64,000 nt of DNA from Tenebrio molitor (GCF_963966145.1 NC_091046.1:25358001-25422000); one strand, 5' to 3'. Shown: positions 32,929 through 43,811, numbered from the stretch's first letter. The notes: generated by a model from the sequence alone, not told the origin. Numbers and translations are program-made.

Positions 32929-33102
32929 AATGGGCCGTATCACGAAGTCCTTATTAAATTTAATCATAACTCTAATTACTATAGTGACGAATTTATCTCT
33001 TTCTGGCAAGTTATAATTGCATAAAACTATATTGTTTTATGTTTACTTTAATCACGAATCTAGTTAACGGCAACTTTAATAACGGTGTCGTGGTACCCCA
33101 TT
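32929..33102. mobile_element. Miniature inverted-repeat element
   Basis: AATGGGCCGTATCACGAAGT and its partner, ending GTCGTGGTACCCCATT, are imperfect inverted ends. Inner TTATTAAA and TTTAATAA are also paired. It has no coding sequence. Confidence 0.55.
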
Positions 33103-33276
33103 GTATCTTTAATTTTTCATTTCGACCTGTTTATAAAGTAAAATATATCACCGGTCTTCAAAAACAGGGAAAATAAATGTTTATATAAAGAGAAATAAAT
33201 TAATCGTGATTATTTTGAAAATAAGAGAAAAGAGAGAATCTAGTATTTTTGATGTCTTGGTTGTTACATGAGTAAA

Positions 33277-33616
33277 GTGTAAATAAACCTTTAGGCACCG
33301 TAACCCCACTTTAGATTCTTGTCATATTGACATGCATATTGTTATTCTGACAATTAATTTAAACTGTTTAAATCTCAGGTATTCCAAAAATCCGACATAA
33401 ATGAACAAAATTAGAGCAGTCGTACATAGATAATCTGAGGTAAACGTCTGTGTAGTAAAAAATGACAAAAAAAAATTGAAATTTTGAAATTTACCACCCA
33501 AAAATTACCAATCATAATCAAGACGGTCGGTAATCATAGTGACAATAAAGTATGGCTTACAAATTTTACTTTTGAACTGACAGAAATTGACGGCTAAAAT
33601 TTTTTGGCCGCCATAG
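33277..33616. mobile_element. Element F25, copy 1
   Basis: It ends at TTTTTTGGCCGCCATAG, followed by TA. The body (AACCTTTAGGCACCGTAACC, CAATCATAATCAAGACGG) recurs inverted at 48793-49337. Here GTCGTACATAGATAATC is continuous, whereas the 48-kb copy has an insertion exactly at GTAC. Confidence 0.7.
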
Positions 33617-33671
33617 TACAACAGTTATTGTGCATATTAAAGGGTACATTAAATTGACAAAATGGCGTATA

Positions 33672-33786
33672 CAGGATGATTCCGAAATAAGTTTGGAAAA
33701 AACCGGTAATTGGTGATGATGAGAAGTCATAGACAAAAAGAAAATGTTATAGAATTTTTTCGTTTTCAATTTTGGTCAAAATTGCT
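33672..33786 (+). repeat. 5' end fragment of a DD41D-type element
   Basis: CAGGATGATTCCGAAATAAG, GTAATTGGTGATGATGAG and TTTTCGTTTTCAATTTTGGT correspond to the leader of the element at 60614, which reads GTAATAGGTGACGATGAG and TTTTCGTTTTCGAG. Only the first 115 bp remain before the next element. Confidence 0.5.
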
Positions 33787-33790
33787 AGTA

Positions 33791-34152
33791 CTATCCCGAC
33801 CAAAATACTTTGGTCGTTAATGTGACATTAATGATATTCAATTATTGTAAAGCAAGCTTTAGGATGTAAACCTTATTTCTTACTGTTATCAAAATCATTT
33901 TAATCTGTTGGTGTCATACGAGTGGGGTAAATCCTAGCTGCGGAGGCAGTGTTCAAAAGCAAAAGATCAACATCAATTTGCCCCATAGACAACCCTTCAA
34001 AAGCAAGTAAGACGATTCTATATTTATCAAAAACTGAAGGTGCCATATTTTTGACAAGAATAATTTGAAATTGTGTACCTACATGTACATTAATACTTGA
34101 TTTACATTTGAAGTGTCAAAAAGTGACGACCAATGTATTTTGGCCGCGATAG
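33791..34152. mobile_element. TA-flanked miniature element with TTGGTCG ends
   Basis: CTATCCCGACCAAAATACTT, followed by TGGTCG, is inverted as CGACCAATGTATTTTGGCCG, CGATAG at 34118-34152. TA borders both ends. There is no recognised coding sequence. Confidence 0.65.
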
Positions 34153-35017
34153 TACGCTGCTGAGTTAAAAGTGATTAATGGATAATTCTGGTAGTTTAGC
34201 AACAATAATAATCAAAGGTAAACGGTGCCCGTCAGTCATAAACATGACATTACTCCTTTCGATAATATCCATAGAAACATTTGCAAAGTAGTGTACTTGC
34301 ACATAATGACTTTATTGTTGAGTAACAATGATTGCTAATGAAGTGAACAAATTCGGACAAATTTTCCCTAATCATAGGCGTCGAAAATGCAAGGATATGG
34401 GGTAATTTCCATACTTTTGATTTCACTCCCAAAAGACATTTACCGAGAATTTTTCCAAACTTATTTCAGAATCATTCTGTATTTCGGCAACAACTTGCGG
34501 ATAAAACTAGGTGAAAATTTTCCATTCAACTTCATAATTTTATTTCATATCTGTGACATTATTCCCCAAACTATTAAACCATCTTAGATACTATTTAAGA
34601 CAACGAATGTCGAACTAATAATTCAGTTGTATACAATGAATGAAATACCTTGAATGTACCTTTTTGTAATGTATAACCATCAGTGGTAACCACAATATTT
34701 TTACGTATTCTCATTCAAAAGTAAGTACCTTAAGAAAAATGTCATATACCTACCATATGTTACAAAAAATGTTTGGTCGACAGGGGCTGTGAAAGAGAAA
34801 AGATTTGAAAAATTATGGCGTAATATAAACGAACTGTCTTAAAGTAGCGAATAGAGCTACACGTGTGTTTCAACAGTCTGAGTAAGATCAAAAACAGTTT
34901 TGGCTTGAGAATGAGAATTACCGTTACCTACCAAATACTAGTCGACGATGGTACAATCCAATAACATGTAATTCGCAACAGAAAACTTGGGTTATGTGAC
35001 TCTTAATATGTGGTTAT

Positions 35018-35189
35018 GGCCCGGTTGTATAAAGCGATGTCAAGTCGTTGTTAAAGTTAACATAATGTCAAGCGATCTGATTGGAGAATATTTAATATTT
35101 TATTTGAATCGGCCAATCAAATGGACGGATTTCCGACTTGACGCGTTGTTAGTTGACACGATGTTAACTACGCTTTATACAACCGGGCC
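35018..35189. mobile_element. PIF/Harbinger-like miniature element F3, copy 3
   Basis: GGCCCGGTTGTATAAAGCGA through TATACAACCGGGCC, in the opposite orientation to copies 1 and 2. The internal GACTTGACGCG and GATCTGATTGGAG motifs match copy 2. The flanking trinucleotides TAT and TAG are not identical. Confidence 0.75.
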
Positions 35190-36425
35190 TAGTGTAATCA
35201 TCTAAAGCTGAGCCAGACGTTTTCGATGTTTTTGTTTTTCACAGCCGCTCTTGACCAGAGATTTTTTCAAATATACCATATACTGACTCAAAAAGCCGAA
35301 TCAATTTTTAAGAATCAAGCTTCATAGTACACTAAATGAAAAGAATTCCGGGCACATGCCAGTAGCATTTTCACATCAGTTAAATGATCTTAGTTCAGGA
35401 AAGGGAACATCTTGTTACATAGAATCTCTTTGCGCCAAGAAAAACTTTTCATTTCAAATTATTTTCATTTTATTGTAGCTAGTTGACAATTATTAAAGTT
35501 TCTTAAAGTACTCTAAGTATCGAGTTATGTAACGCTTTTGTGAAAGACGTAGATTTTACAGATTTCTCTCCTACTCTCCTACACAACTAGTCTCGAGAGG
35601 GACATTGAGGGTATGGAACACTTCTGGAAAAGTTTTATTCTTGGCACTAAATGTAATGATGGACTTGTAAACTTCGAGACGGTTGCATTGCGAAGGTGAT
35701 GTTGTTATGAAATATAAATCAAACATCGTATATCTGTATAGTGTACCTACTACAAGAAAGAGGAAAAAAGCAAATGAGGTTCCTGATTGAGTGTGCTCAA
35801 TCTACGAACAAGAAGCAAACTTTATAATCGAGTTGAGACAATATTTATTTATGGCAATCGTATGCCATCAGATTACATCCGTTGGGAATTCTCAGATTTA
35901 TGTTTGGTTAAACTTAAATTTTAAAATAGAGACAGTTTGTTTTATCAACGTGTGTAAGCTATTATTTATTCACTTTATTAACTGTGGGATTCTGGGACTA
36001 GGATTAAAACATCCGCCAAATATCACACAATTTATCATTCTTAATTCTCACATAAATTAAAATCTACCCCAAAACTAAATTTCGAAATAAAACTAGGTGT
36101 ATCTCTTCAACTTACAGTTTAATAAATTAATAAATTGTGCTCGAATTTAAAAACACTACTGATTTTGAGTACTGCATAGAGGTTATATACCTTTTCAATA
36201 AGACACATTTACTTCAATTTTATGAAAAAAAATGTGTAAATACGCTCAAGCAATTAGCAGCTGATCCAGAAAATATAGTGAACAGATGGATCACAGAAGA
36301 TTTCTTCGTTAATTACGATCACAATCAAATGTCTACAGTCATATGCCCTCCTCGTCACTGCATTCTAGTTAATATGTTAATTTAGTAAAGTTTATTGTTT
36401 TTCAAATTTAAAAACTTGAAATTGT
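35190..36425. other. Stretch without recognised elements
   Basis: Contains the weak frame at 36137-36385 (FEYCIEVIYLFNKTHLLQFY, VNTLKQLAADPENIVNRW). This is protein-like and faintly recalls BTB-domain helices, but it is too short to name. No splice context is obvious. Confidence 0.3.
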
Positions 36426-37058
36426 TATTTTTTGCATATCGTAATGAAAGTGGCACTTTTTTACACGCAAAATCGTAGTCAAAGTAGCACTTTTTTACAC
36501 GAAAAATCGTAGTGAAAGTAGTACTTTTTTGCATCATTTTATTCCATCTCCTTGGAAATTATTGTCAAAGCATACCTTTTTTTTTATAATATTTCATAAA
36601 TCCTTTTAGACCAAATTTCTCAACTTATATCGATATGCAAAAGAATAGTGTGTACAACACTTATGGAAGTCTCTTTTTTTTCACTTATTTGTTTAATTCA
36701 TAACTAGTTGTACAAATAACTATTGTACAACTAATTAGTTACTTTTTTTCATGAATTTGCAGCAAGCAAATAAGTGAAAAAAAGAGACTTTCATAACGTG
36801 TTATACACACAATTTTTTTTTTGCATATCGATGTACAAGTAAATTGAGAAATTTGGTCTAAAAGGATTTATGAAAAATTACAAAAAAAAAAAAAAAAATA
36901 GGTAGATATGTTTTGACAATCATCTCCAAGGAAATGGAATAAAATGATGCAAAAAAGTACTAGTTTCACTACGAATTTTCGTGTAAAAAAATGCTACTTT
37001 CACTACGATTTTTCGTGTAAAAAAGTGCCACTTTCATTACGAAATGCAAAAAATGAAT
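36426..37058. mobile_element. Foldback element with 34-35-bp subrepeats in its arms
   Basis: The two arms of about 280 bp are inverted. The outer part of each arm is three direct repeats of CGTAGTGAAAGTAGCACTTT followed by TTTACACGAAAAAT (period 34-35 bp). The inner arms share TTTCATAAATCCTTTTAGAC, CAAATTTCTCAA and AAGTGAAAAAAAGAGACTT. The centre is an AT-rich palindrome (TAACTAGTTGTACAA). Subrepeated arms recall the foldback class of Drosophila. No protein is encoded. Confidence 0.8.
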
Positions 37059-37122
37059 TTTTTAATACAGTTACAGTCTATTTTTTAATCAAAGAACCAC
37101 AACTTGTTGATTTAGGTTTGTA

Positions 37123-37393
37123 CAGTGGCCGGCAAAAAAAGTTAGCCATCATTTAAATGTCAGTGGGCCGTATGATTTCCCTTTCATTAAAGTTAAAGAA
37201 CGTCGTTAAATTGTTTTGTCTCTGTCTAACATTGTGCTTGGCATATACTCTCACTTTGTCTAATCAATTATTTAGCTAATGAAAGGCTTAACGAATGGGA
37301 AATCATACGGCCCACTGTCATTAAACCATTAATTATACATTTGGATTTTGACGTGACAGAAAAGTGATGGCTAGTTTTTATTGGCGGCCATTG
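37123..37393. mobile_element. TA-flanked miniature element nested in F21
   Basis: CAGTGGCCGGCAAAAAAAGT followed by TAGCCATCA is inverted at 37364-37393, and TA borders both ends. The F21 fragment at 8.7 kb shows the empty site. A third layer, 37161-37317, lies inside: CAGTGGGCCGTATGATTTCC inverted as GGAAATCATACGGCCCACTG. Confidence 0.8.
37161..37317. mobile_element. Innermost miniature element (third nesting level)
   Basis: The ends CAGTGGGCCGTATGATTTCC and complement are a near-perfect 20-bp inverted repeat. CCTTTCATTA is also mirrored. It is inside the element at 37123-37393, itself inside F21. Confidence 0.65.
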
Positions 37394-37726
37394 TAAATAT
37401 AAAATTATACTAAATTTAGGGAATTTAATGATATCTATTGGCTATACCAGCCAACGTCTGTCATTTTTAATGTCCATGAAAGTACGCAAACTCGCAGCTA
37501 AAATTTGAATGTGTTATTAAAAATGCCTCGCAAAGTAAGACATTAATTAAACTCTCAAATTAGTTGTTATTAACTTTATTAACATGCTGCGCCACTAATA
37601 GGTATCTCTAATAACCTCAATTTTTATATGACGAGATTTTTCACCCTATGTCAAGTGTACAATGTTGTCAGTTCTATTTTGGGTGTAAATTGCGATGTTG
37701 TGGTTCTTTGATTAAAAAATAAACTG

Positions 37727-38300
37727 TGTCCGCGCAGCTAAATGATGCGTTATTTTCTGCGGCACCAAGAGCTAAATACATTATGTATTACAATATTCAT
37801 CTACGGTAAAACTCATTTTGAAAACAATTTGAAAACTGTCACAATTTCATTGACATTTATTTTATAAAGGTGTTTTTTTTGCGTTGCTATAATAAATAAT
37901 TACGTTACAATGTTGCCGGGTTTGAAAACTAATCCCTCACAGTAAATTTCATCATATTTATTAACACTGACGAAGGAACGGATTTCAAACGTACTCATGA
38001 AAGGAATTTTGAAAGTTGACGCATACAATTATGTTCCCACATCGATAACAGGCACATTTAATTTTACAAGTATGTAGTTTAGTTGTGACTTCCCAAAGCT
38101 CTTGTGCGTTAACGAAAGGATAAAAAAAATGTCTTTATGTTCCATGATTACCCTAAATTGTGTCCCTTTTTGGTGTCCGTTCTTTTTGACACACCCGATA
38201 TAAATCAGTACTTATGTATAATCTTTGTTGTGCAATATATTTTTAGTTATGCATATTATGCCTTATTTAATTTATTTCTTATTATTATTAATTTAAAATA
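37727..38300. other. AT-rich gap
   Basis: TGTCCCTTTTTGGTGTCCGT at about 38160 looks like a worn transposon end (mariner-style GTGTCC), but no partner was found. No coding signal. Confidence 0.35.
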
Positions 38301-38303
38301 CTT

Positions 38304-38466
38304 GGGGCCAGTTTATAGAAAGAGAATTAAATATTTAATTCGAATTAAATTTTAATGCGCCATTAACTCCGAAAGTTCTATTGGTTCAATCTGATCACGT
38401 GTTCAGTTAATCTCGCATTTGATTATGATTAATTTAATTTCGTTTCTGTAACTGTAACTGGCCCTT
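38304..38466. mobile_element. Miniature element with GGGGCCAGTTTATAGAAA end
   Basis: GGGGCCAGTTTATAGAAAGA and its counterpart ending AACTGGCCC are imperfect inverted ends over about 35 bp. Inside, ATTAAATTTTAATGCGCCAT resembles 15130-15160, part of a second partial copy. Confidence 0.6.
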
Positions 38467-39685
38467 ACGTTATTGTTATGCTATTTAGCCTCAAGGAAAC
38501 CTTGGTGCCAAAAATTGTAAAGAATAGGACATAACCTATTCGGTTAAACGTTAGAAATAAATCTATTTAAACATTGTAAATTTAAAAATGATTTTTCGTT
38601 TTTATAAATTTGAGAACTTATGTTTTCTATTTTTTAGGTTTTGTGTTAACCTTGCCTTACTAATGAATTAAGTATAATCTTGAAAACATTCAATATTAAT
38701 ACACGAAAGTTAAACTGTTATAATGCAACTATCTATTGATAAATTTCGACCCGAAGGAATAGTATTCCATCCTGACATCAAAGTGACCCATTGACATTTG
38801 GAATATAGGAGTTAAAGGTGCATGCTAAAATCTAATTAATTAAGGTCAATTACGGTTTCTAGACCCTATGGAATTCATACGGGTTCTAAGCAATTTACTT
38901 TATCAATAATGCAAATATTTACTGGTCATATCAGTTTAAATTGCTGCCTGCTGTGACTCTGGAATCCGTCAATCAAACTGTCTCACTGAACATGTCTGTA
39001 TTACCCAAACGTTAATGATTTAATATATGTATAACATATTTAATACAAACATTTACTTAAATACATAATACCCATCGTATATGTCTTTGATTTTAGTCCA
39101 AGTTGTTTTCAACTAGCTACGATGATGAATAACTTTATTTTATAATGTTTATGGAGAAAATTCTAGTACCAAATAAAGATCGTTTAGTAAGGTAAAGGAT
39201 CGATTCTGTAAACAGGCTAATGGAAATCTCAAATGTCCATTTAGAAAAATATAAAAAAGTTTTAATCTGGCTACAGCTACTGAGTCTAAAATATCAGCAT
39301 GTTATTAACTTTTTTAATTACGTTTGAAACAAATATAATGTTTACCTTAAATCTTCTCAGTTTAAATTAAAGTTAGATTTACCTACACAATGTTAAAAAG
39401 AACTTCAAAAACCTCATCTGAAAAACAAGATTAATGCACAGATACAGAGGTAAATTTCAATATTTACTGACTTCAGTAAATTAAAATTCTTAGTATCAGT
39501 TTAACGCAGGGTCAGTAAAGAGTGTTAATAACAAAAATTAATCAAAACAAAACAAACGGAAACGATAACTATCTTCTTCAAGTAAAGTTTATCAATTTCC
39601 GCGTTAAATTATTCATTAAAATCAATAAATGCTGAAATGATTAAAGATACAATTATAACGTTGAAAGCAATGCTCATCCTTATTA
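38467..39685. other. Low-repeat stretch, no gene recognised
   Basis: About 1.2 kb of AT-rich DNA without element ends, inverted repeats or a long frame. A candidate for unique host sequence. Confidence 0.4.
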
Positions 39686-39874
39686 TACAGTGTGGAAACT
39701 ACTTATGGAATAAATTCAGTAACTTCAAAACTAATGATATTTATCGAAAACGCTGAAAAACAGGTCAATTTTTATTTCCCATTATGCTTATTTTAAGTTG
39801 CTTCATTTGTTGATGACGTCATCCATTTTTGAGCTATGACGTCACACACATGTTTGAGGTCATTTATAGTATTT

Positions 39875-39992
39875 AACATTACTAGCATGGTAAAAGGGTT
39901 TTTACTGGCGACAGAAGGATATGACTGGAGAGCTGAAGGCGAGCCAGTCACCTTCTGGAGCCAGTAAAACACGTTACCTTGCGTGTATTGTT
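39875..39992. repeat. Hairpin element with CGAG-rich loop, inside F2
   Basis: GGTAAAAGGGTTTTTACTGG, then CGACAGAAGG on the left, pairs with CCTTCTGGAGCCAGTAAAAC, ACGTTACC on the right. The loop is AGAGCTGAAGGCGAG. The TTTACTGGCT core reappears as a perfect palindrome at 40921-40940. Confidence 0.75.
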
Positions 39993-40026
39993 GAATATTT
40001 TATTTGTTCCACACTTGTAAATAGTT

Positions 40027-40845
40027 ATAGACTACGTCCACTGATAGAATGAATTTTTTTAAATATCCTTAGATAACAAAATCCCCAAACCATAACATTA
40101 AAATATTAAGAAAGTATCATAGATTGTGTTGGTAATATCTTGAAGCATTCGCGCCACTGATTCTCATTGGTTGTTATAAAACCCACGCGAAAAATAAATT
40201 ACATATATGACGTTTCAAATTTGAAATTGTCAGTGCTGTCAAGTGATTTAAGCATTTAGATTTGCGATTTTTCATCTTTAGAGGTTTGTTTTGCGTTCCT
40301 CTGGTTTTAAAAGTTATTAGTTTTGATCGTGTTGCTGTTTTGATCTCCTCCGTTGCGATTTTTGTTGATTTCTTTGAATTTGTGAAGTGAGTGCGTGCCT
40401 CAAGAATCTAGCATAATGAACACTTTAAGTGACATTACAAACATCGAAAATGATACAGAGGTAATTTTTGTTCACTCATTAAATATTAAATAATCTCTTG
40501 TTTGTTTTAGCCATTTCCGAAAAAAGCTGGATATTTTGATTTCTGTAGCCAGCTTTTTTCGGAAATTCGAAAGTGTATTGTGCGTTGCATTTTTAAATCC
40601 ATCGGGCACATTATCACTCTTGAAATGCCCTGTATTAATAACACCTAATATATTACCCCTGCTATACTGAAGTTTTCTTTCGTCTTTCCTAAGTGCAAAC
40701 ATACAGAATAATAATAAAACATCACGTGTAAACCTGTTCTTTCATTTTTTTTAATTTCGCGCCGGATCTATTTCTTATAGCGTAGAGTGAACACTTTTAG
40801 TAACATTTATGTCAAGCAATCTATCAGTGGACAGACTATTAAAAA
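40027..40845 (+). mobile_element. Transposon with GTCCACTGATAGA ends, inside F2 copy 3
   Basis: ATAGACTACGTCCACTGATA (left) and TATCAGTGGACAGACTAT (right) are imperfect inverted repeats of about 22 bp. The element at 50162-50471 has closely related ends (GTCCAGCGAGAGATTGG). The interior has a CCAAT-type ATTGG and TATAAAA at 40175, then a two-exon ORF. The original class is unknown. Confidence 0.6.
40416..40648 (+). CDS. Two-exon mini-gene inside a transposon, 60 codons
   Basis: Exon 1 (40416-40460) reads MNTLSDITNIENDTE. A 50-bp intron, GTAATT...TTGTTTTAG (40461-40510), has consensus ends. Exon 2 continues in frame PFPKKAGYFDFCSQLFSEIR to a TAA at 40646-40648. Upstream are ATTGG and TATAAAA at 40175, about 240 bp before the ATG. 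Exon 2 begins inside a perfect 18-bp inverted repeat (TTTCCGAAAAAAGCTGG at 40515 and its complement ending at 40566), which may mean the exon was altered by an inverted duplication. No domain is recognised. It could be the first exons of a lost transposase or a captured host gene. Confidence 0.4.
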
Positions 40846-40912
40846 TTCCAATATTTGAAAAAAAAAAATCGTTTGAGCTTTACACGTATTGCACGACACA
40901 CATGAGCACGGG

Positions 40913-40949
40913 TGTAAAATTTTACTGGCTAGCCAGTAAAAAATTTACA
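40913..40949. repeat. Near-perfect palindrome with TTTACTGGCTAGCCAGTAAA core
   Basis: The 20-bp core at 40921-40940 is a perfect palindrome. The flanks TGTAAAAT and AAATTTACA extend it. ACTAGCCAGTTAA follows at 40954. It shares TTTACTGGCT with the hairpin at 39875-39992 and is probably a collapsed relative. Confidence 0.6.
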
Positions 40950-41462
40950 GACTAGCCAGTTAAGAGACATTTTCAAGGCGAATACAGTGACTTGTAAAAC
41001 TGACGTTTACAAGTGCGGAACAAATAAAAAAATTTACATTAAAAAAATTAAATTTTTTAAGTAAAAATTGTAATTTAATGTAATTTTCTCAAAAAAATTG
41101 TTACGTAAGGTACCAATTTTTTTCATTCATAGTTTAGGTGGTAAGAAGGTCTGTCAGAAAAAGAAGAAAAAATTAGGGGTTGTTATTTAAAAAACATGAG
41201 TGTGACGTCATAGCTCAAAAATGGATGACCTCATCAACAAGTGAAGCAACTTAAAATAAGTATAATGGGAAATAAAAATTGACCTGTTTCAGCGTTTTCG
41301 ACAAATGTCATTAGTTTTGAAGTTACTGAATTTATTCCATAAGTAGTTTCCCCACTGTATAATAACTGCTTCGTTATTTTTTTTAATTTTCGTTAATTTT
41401 AAATAGTAAATACATAATCACTTCAGTAATCCTTTGACAGAATATTTAGCACATGTATAAGT

Positions 41463-41640
41463 CATGCCAAAACCAAATAACCACCAACACTGCATTATAC
41501 CCAAAAAATCAACTGGCAACGTTGTGTACTCAGATTTGATTGGTCTATCATCCTAGTTATATCAAAATTGCCATTATACACTTAGTGTAATTTTGTTTTC
41601 ACCAACTTAATTCAACAGGTGGTGGTTTGGCACTGCCTAT
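41463..41640. mobile_element. Inverted-repeat fragment related to 29801-30170
   Basis: GCCAAAACCAAATAACCACC near 41465 is loosely inverted as GGTGGTGGTTTGGCA at about 41617. CAACTTAATTCAACAGGTGG matches the 29.8-kb element on the other strand. Confidence 0.4.
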
Positions 41641-41756
41641 ATGTATGTAGTTTTTGTTGCAAACTCTCTATAGCCTAGACAAAATATCTGTTTGTTGGTT
41701 TAATTTATAATTTCTAGTAGATATTATTAATTCAATTTAACACGAATAATAATAAA

Positions 41757-41945
41757 GGTTTTTTTTTTTTTAATTTGGCGTCGAAGCTGGTGTTGAAGAA
41801 TGGGTTGTAAACGAACCACTTGTCTGAAAAACAATGATTTTTCAAACTGCATTTAATAAAAACACGCAAAAAGTGAGGTTACATTTAAACAGCGGATTAG
41901 AGTTGTAATCCGGTGGTGCATTCACAATCACAATCGACCCGTTAC
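41757..41945. mobile_element. Miniature element F1, copy 5
   Basis: AATTTGGCGTCGAAGCTGGT at the left and CATTCACAATCACAATCGAC at the right match the family. The core has AAACAGCGGATTAGAGTTGT. A downstream frame at 41913-42200 begins in the element and has no recognised domain. Confidence 0.6.
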
Positions 41946-42214
41946 ACCAATGCAAAATGTTCTAGCTTTAATCATTTAATAAAATTGTTTTGTTTCAATT
42001 TTTTATTTCATGCCTATGTACTGCTTGACCAGAATAGCTTGGCCGATGAGATGCGCAGAAGAGAAAACGAGAGAGTGTCTGTAAGACAAGGATATGGTTA
42101 CGATCTAAACAACTGCAGACACAACAAACAAATGCGCTTCGCTAGTGGGCGGGATTTCAATCCACTGCGTCACCCCCAAACTGTTTTGGTCCAGCTGTAG
42201 ATATAATAAAGTAG

Positions 42215-42462
42215 GTACTATTCCGGACACGGAATCTTGGCCACAACTGACATTTAACTGACAAATATGTGTGAACTGGCCTTTATTGAATATAACCCAA
42301 CTTTTGACTCGATGCCATTTCCCTGCTTTTTTGATGTCACACGAAAAACTTCAAAGTAACTTTTAATTATTGTCACTTAAATGACACTAAGGATTGGTTT
42401 ACATCATTTTTTTTAGAAATGTCTAAAAAATGTTGGCCAAGATTCCGTGGACGGAATAGTAC
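42215..42462. mobile_element. Miniature element with GTACTATTCCG ends
   Basis: GTACTATTCCGGACACGGAA, then TCTTGGCCA is inverted at about 42432-42462. It is 248 bp with no coding sequence. It abuts the larger transposon that begins at 42466. Confidence 0.75.
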
Positions 42463-42671
42463 ATGTTATTATGTATTCATTTTCTAAATGCATGAAGGTT
42501 GGCCATGACTTTGTTAGAGTACCTATCCACTCTGTATAAACTATGCCAGTATAAAATGTCATTTTGGAGTGAAAACGTCAGTGTGAAAGCACAAACAACA
42601 ATAATATAGATTCGAATTCATGTGCCTAATTATATTTATAAAATTCGTAAATTACAATGGTTAAGAAGTCT

Positions 42672-42832
42672 TAGTTCTCTTTGATTTTAGAAGCAATATT
42701 TTAAACTTAACTTCCATCATTTCACTATCAGAATCGAATTTTTCATCATCTGATGCTGAATCTTGCAGGTTTCCTGGTTTTTCTGTTACAACATCGTTAA
42801 TTAGACGACGTTTCCAGATTATCATAGCTCAA
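42672..42832 (-). pseudogene. Acidic C-terminal exon of the 42.5-45.2 kb transposon
   Basis: The reverse strand reads MIIWKRRLINDVVTEKPGNL, QDSASDDEKFDSDSEMMEVK, FKILLLKSKRTKTS, then stop. The composition is convincing for protein: a basic start, an Asp/Glu/Ser-rich middle and a basic end. No frame continues upstream. Confidence 0.4.
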
Positions 42833-43811
42833 ATTATAGTGGAGTAACGATAGACAAAAATACGGCGTTATTTCGGAACCGGTAGCAAGAGTTCGGATTG
42901 TAATACTTTATTTTTTTTTATGTCATGAATACAAAATACTACAACCTTTATAGGTTAAAAACTGACGCTCATAGTGGGAAATACACTCACCGGCACAAAA
43001 AGCGACTCATTATGATTTCTTTAATAAATAATCTTGAAATTATATTTGTGCTTATTTTTTTTTTTATAATAGTTAAATTGGGATATTTTCAAAGATCGGG
43101 AGTGCTATGGTCACCATAGCAACCGAATTGTTTTGTTTAAATAAATTATTGAAAAGTTTGCGCTACTTCCATGTTGTGTTTTTGTCGGTTGTTTTACGTG
43201 TTAAAATTTTTAATTTGACAATACGAGATACTAATTCAAAATACTGTTCAGATTTTGACAATTTTATATAACATACATTTTTTTTCTAAAAAATATCTTT
43301 TATCATTTTTCATTAAAATCTTATTTCCTGTGTTTAATGTTTTGTTTGTCGGATATTCTTTGGCAAAGAATAACTTAAATAGCACCTACCAATACAACAT
43401 GATACCAAAAAAAAAATTCTAACACAATGAATTACTTAAAATTCAAAGTGAGTCGAACTCTTCAAACGATCATTGTGACGGGTATTGGTAAAAAATATAC
43501 AAGAGATACTGAAAGTAAAAATTTATTAAGAGTGTATTATAAAAATCAAATATTTTCCCCGGTTTCATCCTCTTCTATGTCATTTTCATCTAAAATTGTT
43601 GATGGTGGGCAATTACAGTGGCCTATTTTTGAACTCGTTGTTTTTCAGGAATGGAAAAACAAAATAATTAAGGCAAGTTGTTGGTACAGTTGGGAGTAAA
43701 AAAAACGGACATCAAATGTGACATTTTCAAAAATTCAATATAACCCATTCTTTATTGTCAATGTGACAGTTTATGACAACTGGAACATTTGAAGAATTGA
43801 TCAGACGTACC

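Larger units (their letters stand above)
37074..37726. mobile_element. Element F21, complete copy, hosting nested elements
   Basis: CAGTCTATTTTTTAATCAAA (continuing GAACCACAAC) at 37074 is inverted at 37697-37726. The body, GGCTATACCAGCCAACGTCT, matches the fragment at 8702-8895. A 271-bp element is inserted at TA after TTTAGGTTTG. It abuts the foldback at its left. Confidence 0.8.
39688..41357. mobile_element. F2 transposon, copy 3, with large composite interior
   Basis: CAGTGTGGAAACTACTTATG and its complement end the element, with TA at 39686-39687 and 41358-41359. The arms are inverted for about 180 bp. The left arm has TGACGTCA at 39814 and 39837; the right arm has TGACGTCA at 41203 and TGACCTCA at 41226. 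The interior, absent from copies 1 and 2, holds a hairpin (39875-39992), a second transposon with a mini-gene (40027-40845) and a 20-bp perfect palindrome (40921-40940). Confidence 0.85.

Noticed and set aside
36426..37058. CRISPR-like array (regular 34-35-bp units)
   Set aside because: The units are mirrored in two arms of a foldback, there are no unique spacers, and the genome is eukaryotic.
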